Assembly: GCA_963920635.1 (NCBI GenBank)
Contig: OY987298.1
Span: 149,394,257 to 149,458,256, forward strand
Length of the DNA stretch: 64,000 bases
Origin: Pseudeuparius sepicola
Taxonomy: Eukaryota > Arthropoda > Insecta > Coleoptera > Anthribidae
Direction of reading: 5' to 3'
The position numbers were made by a program, and so were the translations under genes. The notes below the pieces were generated by a model. That model ran no database searches, was not told the origin of the DNA, and saw only the letters and a list, made by a program, of their open reading frames with translations. This document shows positions 56,222 to 64,000 of this stretch, piece by piece (the first letter of the stretch is position 1; each line of letters opens with the position of its first letter).

Positions 56222-57884
56222 GTTCGCAGATTCTGGGATTCTATTCTAACCTCTTTCTCTTCACTGTAGTAAAAAAAGTAATTAAACAATATTGCATATT
56301 TACAATTACCTTTTCTACTCAATTACCTATAAGCCAAAAACAATGCAGTTTGCAGTTCCAAGTTCAAATAAAGTTAAAGCACATGGAGCAAATCAGGTAA
56401 TTTTTAGTCTGTAAAAACTGCTGCTTAGCAATTTTAAAATTTATCCACTTATGCCACTTATAAACGCTGCACTGCTCGTTAAATAATAAAAATGCCAAAC
56501 AAAACGTTTTCAACCGTTTTTATCACTCAATTATCACTCTTCACTCTGGTTGTGTGGAAAGTTTAATTAATTACATTAACAAGCCGGCTGAGGGCTACAG
56601 TCTACAGTGACGTCACCTGACGTCAACGATATGTCTGCGAATATACACCCTATGGGAAATAACATTCCTAGCCTGTCTAAGTCTAATATTCTTGGGTATG
56701 AACATTGAGTGTTTACTCAATGGTATGAGCCATAGAAATGATTTCATGAACTAAATTACCAATGTGTTAATTCTGCTCTTTTAAAAATGTGAGTGCACTA
56801 TTTTATATTGTAGAAAAATATCTCAAAATTTGTCAACATAACTCAGAAACAAATTTGAAGAAGAAGAAGAGAAAGAATCGACACCGCAAAATGGCAAAAC
56901 ATAAAAACTATGTATCTATAGGTGCGCATGCGCCGTGTCATATAATAGGTGGCCATTTTGTTAAAAGATAGGAAAAAGGTGAGAAAAGTAAAATATTGTT
57001 ATAAATTGATTGTTGTGGTTGCTTAGAATTTTTTGTAGTAGGTAGGGAGTGTCGTAATGAAATTCTAATATTTTTGGGTGGTAATAAAACCCTAATTTTA
57101 GTTGGCTCTGGTTAGGTAATGAAATCAGGGTTTTTACTTTTTACCTTAAAATGTCTATAGTTCATAATATATGTAAAATAAATTATTAATAAATTCATTT
57201 AAAATGAACTTTGTTATTACGTATTCGAGAGAAATGCGCTCTTGTTATTTCTATTTAAGTGGCCAGCAGTGAAAATTTTTCATTACATAATCCACTATAA
57301 CCTAACCCAACTATTAAGTACTTTGTAGTACTCCTAGGAACATTTTAGTTCAAAGTATAATGCAAATTTGTTATTATTATTCTGTTTTTACGTTTGATAC
57401 AAGTGTTTGATCTGACGGGCAAGTTACAATGTTTATGGCCGTAAACTGGACCAATAGCGTAAGGGCTACCGGAAATGTCAGGTGGTTTCATCTTATACCA
57501 CGGTACAACCAGTAGCCCGATTCAGACTTCCGCAGCGCTTCGACTAATTTTGACTCACTCGCTCTGTCTTCCATAACCGATCCTTTTAATCTTGAGTATT
57601 TCCCTCATCTTAATTTCCATCAATCACAAACGCGCAATTTTGAATTACAAATGGTTTCTCGATGAAAAAACTGTATGACAGCACCTGTCAGCAGTTTTTT
57701 CGAGTGAACCCGCGGCAAAACTTGACAGCTGTTGTATAATAGGTAGTATGTTTTGTAAGCTATGTATAGGCAGAATAATCTGTTACTCATGAAATAGTCT
57801 TGTCAAATACCATTCGGGGATCTAATTTTTCCTGTGAAAAAATCCAAAAAAACAATTCCAAGTAATATTTTTTTAACAAAATGC
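56222..57884. other. Noncoding, upstream of THAP copy 2
   Basis: End of the duplicated block (to about 56640), then AT-rich sequence without a gene. A GAA-rich run lies at 56857-56880. A dispersed repeat shared with 23830-23900 is at 57885-57955. Confidence 0.5.
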
Positions 57885-57952
57885 ATTCGTGGAGGTGCAA
57901 AAATCCTCGTCTTCGACTCGGATTTTTGTTGCCACCAGCACTCATGCTTCTT

Positions 57953-58880
57953 TAGGGATGGGCAAATTTCACTTTTCCAGGGAAAGTGAAATTTCACTTT
58001 GAAATTTTCGCGAAACTTTCGAAATTTATGAAATTTTCGCGAAACTTTTGAAATTTAAAGAAATTTTCGCGAAATATTTGAAACTTTCAATGTGATGTTG
58101 AAATTTATGAAATTTAAAGAAAGTTTCACGTGAAAATTTCGCAATAATTTACTATAGAAATTTTCGCGAAACTTTCAAAATTTATGAAAATTAAAGAAAT
58201 TTTCGCGAAATATTTGAAACTTTCAATGTGATGTAGAAATTTATGAAATTTAAAGAAAGTTTCACGTAAAAATTTCGCAATCATTTCCTATAAACAGTCC
58301 CCACCCAAGCCCAAAAATTATTTGTGTATGAAGTGGCATAGATATAGGGTTTCCCAGATAGAGATAGTAGTAGTAGTAGTATTTATTAATCACAAAACAT
58401 ACAGAGTATAGGTGACAAGTCAGTTAAGACGTTACGTTACGCTCGATTATCTCAGCAATTTTTAGGCTAAGGTGATGGTTCAAAAACTGAACTTGTGTAG
58501 TTTTTCCAAGAAACCGAATGCAGTAAAGAAAAAACAATCGAGCAACAAATATAAGTTTTGACCAAAAAACAATTTTTTTGAAAAAATCAAAATGGCGGAT
58601 TACAGCGGTTTTTGTTATAAATCATTAGCGGAACAAAAATTATATGTTTATTTTGTTATGTCACTTCCCGTTCAACAGCCGGCGCGGATGCGTCCAAATT
58701 AAATGAAATATATGAGAAAGTTTCGGGTTTTTAAGGAGATTTCTGAGAAAGTTTCGCGAAATTTATGAAGTGAAACTTTCGCTTGACACTTTCGAAAATT
58801 TCACTGAAATTTCACTTCATGGGATAAGCGAAATATTTCACTTTTGAAAGTTTCAAATGTGAAAAAATTAGATGCCCTTA
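57953..58880. repeat. Repeat rich in TTTCGCGAAA words, possibly a single element
   Basis: Words such as GAAATTTTCGCGAAACTTT recur many times at 57985-58290 and again, diverged, at 58720-58850. The outer edges TAGGGATGGGCAAATTTCAC and AATTAGATGCCCTTA look like imperfect inverted ends, so the whole may be a MITE. It ends about 30 bases before the COX4 start codon. Confidence 0.6.
58010..58290. repeat. Two tandem copies of a 136-base unit
   Basis: TTTCAATGTGATGT occurs at 58085 and 58221, with long matching flanks. Each unit contains one or two TTTCGCGAAA palindromes and one TTTCACGT(G)AAA word. Confidence 0.85.
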
Positions 58881-58908
58881 TTACTTACGACAATCCCCTC
58901 GTTAGATC

Positions 58909-61797
58909 ATGGCAGGCACACTCCTAGCCGTGGGCGCCAGGGCGGCCCTACGGGGCCGGGCCGGGCGCCCCGTGGGCGTACGGCTGGCCGCCGCCCCCTC
59001 CGCCAACATGTGCAACTACTCGAAGGACATCATCGGCAAGCGGGAGATCGTCGGGTTCGGGTTCAACGGCGAGCCGAACTACGCCGACAGGGGTGACTTC
59101 CCGATGCCCGCCATCAGGTGGAAGGAGCCCACGCCCGACATACAGGCGAGTTTTGCGATATCGTTCATATTATATCGAAATATTTGTTTGCAAAATTATT
59201 TGAAATTTGACTTTGACACCAGTTTGTGCTCAGGGGCGGATGGGCTTTACCTAACCAGCCCGGGCATTTGCCTCCCAAGCGGCCCATAAACATCTCATTT
59301 GGCTTTAGATTTTTCTTTTCTTAATTATAATTATAATAACAATTAAAAAAAACAATGTAGATAATGTAATTTTTATAACTCATAAAAGAAATAAAACTTT
59401 TTTCTCTAAATGTAAAGATATAAAAATAACAAAACATTCGGAAGCGTAGAAGGGCCACACCATTATTTTATTTTTATTGAATTCGAAATTGCGACTTTTA
59501 AAATCGAAGGCCAAATTTGAAGTCGAATTCCGACTTTATAAAGTCGAAATTCCCACTTTTAACTCGAAATTTCGACTTTGAAATTCGAAAAATCCGACTT
59601 TGAACTCGAAATTCCGACTTTGAACTCGAAGTTTCGACTTTATGACTTTCAAAGTCGAAATGTAGAGTCCAAAAACGGAATATTTCGACTTCAATAAAAA
59701 TAAAATAATGGTGTGGCCCTTCTACGTTTCCGTAAAACACGTAAAGAAATAACAAAACAAAAATAATTATGGCCAGTTGCACCGTCCTATCTTAAATTAA
59801 GTAACTCTTACGCCATAAATAAAAGCATGTGATCAATGACGTTCCGCGAAATAAGGCGATTGGTCAATAGGCCATAAAATATCAGCGCGTCTGGTAACAG
59901 GGATGTACTCGATCGCAAAAGCATATTTATGCGGTTTGATTTTGATATTTTCAGCTATTTAGACATTGCCACAAAAAATCGATGTTTTGACTCATTTTAA
60001 TTAAGATATAAATATTTTGACGTAAAAAATTTTGTAAAAGTTAAATTAAATAAAGGTCGTGCCTCAGTGTGGCTCTGGCGAAAATCTCCATGCACACGTT
60101 CTTGTTTACATCAGGCGTAAGAGTTATTTGATAATGATTGCCTTTTGTCTTGTCAAGTAGTTAAGACTGTCTTAAAATTTAAGGCTTCGAATGACCGACC
60201 CATCGGGCATTTGCCCGGTGTCCCGGTGGTCCCATCCGCCCCTGTTTGTGCTTGTACAAGAATAAAAAATGACATGCAAAAACGGACAATGGACAATTTG
60301 ACATTAAACAAAAAAACTTAATATGTCATGTTCAATTGTTTCCATAGCCTACCTATCTTTTCACGTTTTATTTTCAAATAGTGAAAAAACCAGGGACTCT
60401 TTAAAGTAAGGGGACCCAGCATTATAGTTTCCAAAGTGAGGCCTGTTGTTTCCTCATTGTAATGGTATCAGTGATGCCAAGTATGCCATTTTATTGGAGA
60501 ATCTATGAATATAACAGGTACTTTGATTGTTAGTAAAAATTAATAATGGTTTCCATGATTTCTAAAAATTAGACTTGACAATTTTGTGTCTACAAGTGCA
60601 GAATGTGGCAAATGTCAAATGAAACAAATTTATTTTATAGTTGAAATTGATTTCCAGCAATTATTTCCACGAATTTAAGTAATAAGTGTGGTAAGTCAGT
60701 GCCGATTTTGCTTATTTAAGAATTTGTCGCTATTGCACCTTGTTAACCAGGTTCCTCAGTCCATTGGTAATATGTATACTTGAACTTTCTTCCCTTGTTG
60801 AATGTATCTACCCAAAGAACTTTCACAGATTTTGGGATGGATTAATAAGATTAGGTCTAGTAGTTCTAATCAGGGTAGTTTTTCTCGGTGTTTATTATAA
60901 AATATTTGTAATTTTATTTCTCTCCCAAGGTACCTCACAAACTTAAAATAAACTTGTAGTCGTAGATAAAAACTCTTTAAAAAAGACCTGACTGAAGCTA
61001 CCTGCTTAATAATATAAAATTTACGAAATACGCGTTTTGTTTTGAACTACCTACTTTTACGTAATGCCCTCGTAATGGGAATTGTAGGATTACTAAAGGT
61101 GATACAGGAAAAATCTGGTTACAATTATTGGGACTACTACAGGCGGCCACATTACCTTTAATTGACACACCTGAGTATCTGGAAGTTAGAAAACTTAAAA
61201 ATTGTGAATTATGATGGGTAATATTTTGCCTCCTTTAGAATCTATGGCACTATCTAGCACATAAAACCTGATGGCAGTTGGACACTGACATATAACATAA
61301 CCTCGTACCAGCCCACTTATGTGGTCTCCTTGGAGTCTACAGAAAACAAACTTCCCCCCAAGGCTTCACTTTTCCTATGTGATAGACCTTATTTTAAAGA
61401 GTGCCTGAAAAAAAAAAACAATAGGCACAAGCCTATTATTGTATCTCCTCTGAATAAACCAGATTATTTTAATCAATTAACAATATTTAGCTAAGAAAGA
61501 GTATTCAAACTATGAGTTTCTGTGAAATGAAATCGAAAAAAAAAAAGTAATGAAAGAAAAAACACAAAAAAATGAATGTTGTGAGGTCTGTCTGTCTTTA
61601 TCAGGCCCTCCGTGAAAAAGAGAAGGGAGACTGGAGTAAATTATCAATCGAAGAAAAGAAGCAGCTATACAGAGCGTCCTTTTGCCAAACGTTCGCCGAA
61701 TTCAATGCCCCGACTGGCGATTGGAAATCGGTCATAGGTCTTGGATTTTTCTTCATGTCCGGAGCGCTGTGGCTGTACTATGGAATAAAGGCCTTCG
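58909..61797 (+). CDS. COX4: Cytochrome c oxidase subunit 4, first two coding exons (partial)
   Basis: Exon 1 (58909-59145) encodes residues 1-79: an Arg/Ala-rich mitochondrial presequence (about 1-33), then KREIVGFGFNGEPNYADR and PMPAIRWKEPTPDIQ. Exon 2 (61605-61797) encodes 80-143: ALREKEKGDWSKLS, ASFCQTFAEF and the single membrane span (about 122-139). The family runs straight from PDI to ALREKEKGDW, which fixes the junction as CAG|GCGAGT ... ATCAG|GCC, a GC-AG intron in phase 0. Exon 2 ends in phase 1 at a GTGAGT donor. The C-terminal exon is not seen before the window ends. It is a nuclear-encoded subunit of inner-membrane respiratory complex IV. Exon 1 is markedly GC-rich compared with its flanks. 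Confidence 0.95.
59231..60244. mobile_element. hAT-type MITE in COX4 intron 1
   Basis: The ends CAGGGGCGGATGGG and CCCATCCGCCCCTG are perfect 14-base inverted repeats, flanked by TTTGTGCT at 59223-59230 and 60245-60252 (8-base target duplication). The element is 1014 bases with no transposase, and contains a second inverted-repeat structure at 59440-59731. Confidence 0.93.
59440..59731. repeat. Inverted repeat nested in the hAT MITE, with CGAAATTC arrays
   Basis: GAAGCGTAGAAGGGCCACAC pairs with GTGTGGCCCTTCTACGTTTC. The arms extend through AATAATGG and TTTTATTTTTATTGAA. The interior repeats ACTTTGAACTCGAAATTCCG-like words. The 94-codon minus-strand frame here is an artefact of that repetition. 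Confidence 0.85.
60253..61604. other. Remainder of COX4 intron 1
   Basis: AT-rich. Apart from a possible decayed repeat around 60730-61400 nothing is recognised. Polypyrimidine GTCTGTCTGTCTTTATCAG closes the intron. Confidence 0.6.
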
Positions 61798-61839
61798 GTG
61801 AGTGCACAATCTTGGTTAATTTTTTAGTTTGCAACTGTA

Positions 61840-62930
61840 CACTGTGGGCCAAATTAAATTGGAACCCTTTTTAATACGTAATATTTTTTTATTTTCAAAG
61901 TGTTTTTTTATCGTTTTTGGACATGTAATGGCAAAAAAACCCTATTTATCTCGAAAACTGTAACTTTGTGACCCTCCAAGTTACAGCGGCAGTAGATATA
62001 AACAAAGTCACATGACCGCCTTGCGATCGATTACCAGGGTCGGACTAATATGAGATTCCAAGTGGCTTGTAATTCTGAACTAATTCTTTTAGAAGTTCTA
62101 AAATCTGTGTTTTTACCTTTCGTGGATCTTTATAAATTTCCTGAAATTAAGTAGCGAAATGAATTTACTCGCGATCCGATCTAAAATATGCAGGAAACTC
62201 GACTGAGGGAAGAGCCGGCCCTGCATTCTGCTCGCCGCGTAAACACTTGACATTTTATGACGGCCAGACCAATAAGAGAATAGGTCACGTGGTGGCCAGT
62301 TAAACTTAAACTTAAATTATTGAAACAGTTTCAAATACTAAAAAGCACACAATTAAAATTTTACATTTTTATCAAGTAGCCATGAAACAATTATTGTATC
62401 TTAGCTTGCATGACACTGACATTTGTAAATAAATCTAAAGAATATTTTTATAAATATGGCTGCCCTTACAAACGAAGTTTTAATAAAATCTTGAAATGAG
62501 TATTCTATTAGGGGCTAAGAAATTAATTAAAATGTTTCCTATCCAAAACTGGAAAGTTATTAGTTTCATATTTTTTAAAACATTTGAGAGAAACAAATGG
62601 ATCGTTGGCACAACATTTGTTTCATGGCTACTTGATAAAAAAGTAAAATTTTAACTGTGCTTTTTAGTATTAGAAATTGTTTTATTAATTTAAGTTTAAG
62701 TTTAACTGAGTTTAGTCTATTTCATTTGGCTTATTTTTGCAATAACATAAAATACATTGGTTCTGAAAGACACCCTCTTTTCCTTATGACAGTGAAATTG
62801 ACCCGTTTTGCATAGTTCTTTTTGATTCAAATAACTTAGGCCATAACACATCCAATAATGATAAAAAAATTGAAAATAAAAAAAATTATTACGTATTAAA
62901 AAGGGTTCCAATTTAATTTCGCCCACAGTG
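61840..62930. mobile_element. Foldback element in COX4 intron 2, with an inner foldback
   Basis: The termini CACTGTGGGCCAAATTAAAT and ATTTAATTTCGCCCACAGTG follow a TA on the left. AAAAAGGGTTCCAATTT words pair across 1 kb. Inside, ATCAAGTAGCCATGAAACAA (62373) pairs with its inverse near 62620, and GTTAAACTTAAACTTAAATT with 62685-62705, which defines an inner foldback, about 62300-62710. Confidence 0.8.
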
Positions 62931-63539
62931 CAGGGTTTCCAAAAAAAACATTCATTCTTTGGAGGGTCACAAAGTTACAGTTTTCGAGATAAATAGGGTT
63001 TTTTTGAACTGAGCAAACACCATTCTAGCGCAAAAATTATTGCTTTCGAACAATACGCACGTGAATTTCAGTCAGTGCTTTTACGTTTCTTAAGATTCAC
63101 GAATCATAACTGTAACACAACCGTAACGTAGTGTTAACGTAGAGAGCAGGATTTTCAATTTATAGATGCATTACGTTACGTTTGATGCATGCACGATATG
63201 ATGATGGCGCATGCACTTTACACTGTGAATATCAGCCATGTTTACTGATTTTTCATCTTCAGAAATCCAACTGTACCAAATTTCGATAATGTACATATCT
63301 AGTATAAAGTAAAAGTTACGGTCAATATTCAATTTTAAACAGTAAACCTGGATGCCCTGTATCTAAGAAACTAAAGACGATCGACACATGGCCAATAAGA
63401 ATTTTATTTTTTGAAGTTCTGTATGCTCCAGAAGTTATGCCAGGTATTTCTGAAAAACCCTGTATATACAGTGACCGGCAGAAAGTTGGACACAAATGGA
63501 AAACTTTTTTATTATTAATTTTCTTGTAATCGGAAGTAA
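62931..63539. other. COX4 intron 2, noncoding
   Basis: 62963-63005 (GAGGGTCACAAAGTTACAG, then CGAGATAAATAGGG) is the inverse of 61944-61985 and so is a further outer arm. No COX4 exon 3 was found. Confidence 0.6.
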
Positions 63540-64000
63540 AGTGTCCCAAAATCGTCATTAAAAGCTCAGAAATCGGCACCGAAGTAGCCCATTATTGCAC
63601 GATTTTTTCAATAAGTAGGCCTTGGCGAGATGTAAACATCAAACGTCAGACGCGGATCCATCGCGTGTCAAAAGTGACCAAATATTCAAAACCCGGCCAC
63701 AAAAGGCCCATTTGACTTTTCGTACACATTGCGAAATTGTTACCTATACCAGAGCAATCATTCAGTATAAATATTTTAGTAGGTTTGAATATCAAGGGAT
63801 TTGCTGTGGAGGCTGCACAACAGGCAGCAATTCGGTTTGTCTGTTCAAATACGCCGTGTCTTATCTTACTTGACCTAGGTAGAGCGATCATCAAAGTCAA
63901 GCAACGCCGCGCGCAGTTGGTTCATGAACGGGTGATCCCTTATGATTATTTTCTTGCCTAATAAAACATTTTTTTCCGATTTCAAAAAAATATATAATTA
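63540..64000. repeat. Dispersed repeat, inverse of 20975-21410
   Basis: Shares AGCTCAGAAATCGGCAC, AACATCAAACGTCAGACGCG and GGCGTTGCTTGACTTTGA-type blocks in reverse with the 21 kb region. The short frames on both strands are not genes. Confidence 0.7.

Larger units (their letters stand above)
50850..56640. repeat. Segmental duplication block 3, copy 2
   Basis: Second copy of the Orc4-THAP block, enlarged by the palindromic element (51755-52013) and the hAT-type element (52743-54838), both absent from copy 1. Confidence 0.8.

Noticed and set aside
58872..59096. Alternative plus-strand frame over COX4 exon 1
   Set aside because: It is out of frame with the clear COX4 protein and arises from high GC content.
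63622..63961. Overlapping 74-84 codon frames on both strands near the window end
   Set aside because: They lie in a dispersed repeat that recurs inverted at 21 kb, where the frame is not kept.

Overview
The window looks like nuclear DNA from an insect, probably a beetle. It is AT-rich, has spliced genes and GT-AG introns, and is crowded with foldback DNA transposons ending in TA-CAGGGTG or TA-CAGTGTG, a type common in beetle genomes. The beetle assignment is an inference from repeat style and protein flavour, not a proven identification. There are no operons, no CRISPR array and nothing prokaryotic.

Layout. (1) From 2.5 to 34.4 kb, minus strand: a tandem array of C2H2 zinc-finger exons. Eight units (A to H) each begin at the same kind of splice acceptor in the same phase and encode up to 12 fingers. 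A, B, C, D and G are open; E is clearly dead; F and H are truncated by a stop or a frameshifting deletion. Decayed finger tails lie at 22.0, 26.3, 31.0 and 33.2 kb. The gaps hold foldback elements, two non-LTR retrotransposon fragments and copies of the units' own flanks, so the array grew by repeated segmental duplication. (2) From 35.5 to 40.1 kb: nested foldback elements. (3) 40.2-43.5 kb, minus strand: one GC-rich exon with about 22 C2H2/C2HC fingers, entered by an acceptor in the same phase as the array. (4) 45.2-47.4 kb, plus strand: an apparently complete five-exon Orc4 gene. (5) 47.9-56.6 kb: THAP genes on the minus strand and a segmental duplication carrying a dead partial Orc4 copy and a second intact THAP/P-element-like gene. 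A separate short THAP gene lies between the copies, and a 2.1 kb hAT-type element sits in the second copy. (6) From 58.9 kb, plus strand: the first two coding exons of COX4, separated by an intron with a GC donor and an inserted hAT-type element; the gene runs off the window.

How the genes relate. Orc4 (replication origin recognition) and COX4 (respiratory complex IV) are unrelated housekeeping genes. The finger exons look like putative DNA-binding C-terminal exons whose 5' exon is not visible here. They could be alternative 3' exons of one locus, in the manner of lola or mod(mdg4), or separate tandem genes. Because several regions are duplicated, the window holds three pairs of empty and occupied insertion sites, which define three transposon families by their target-site duplications.
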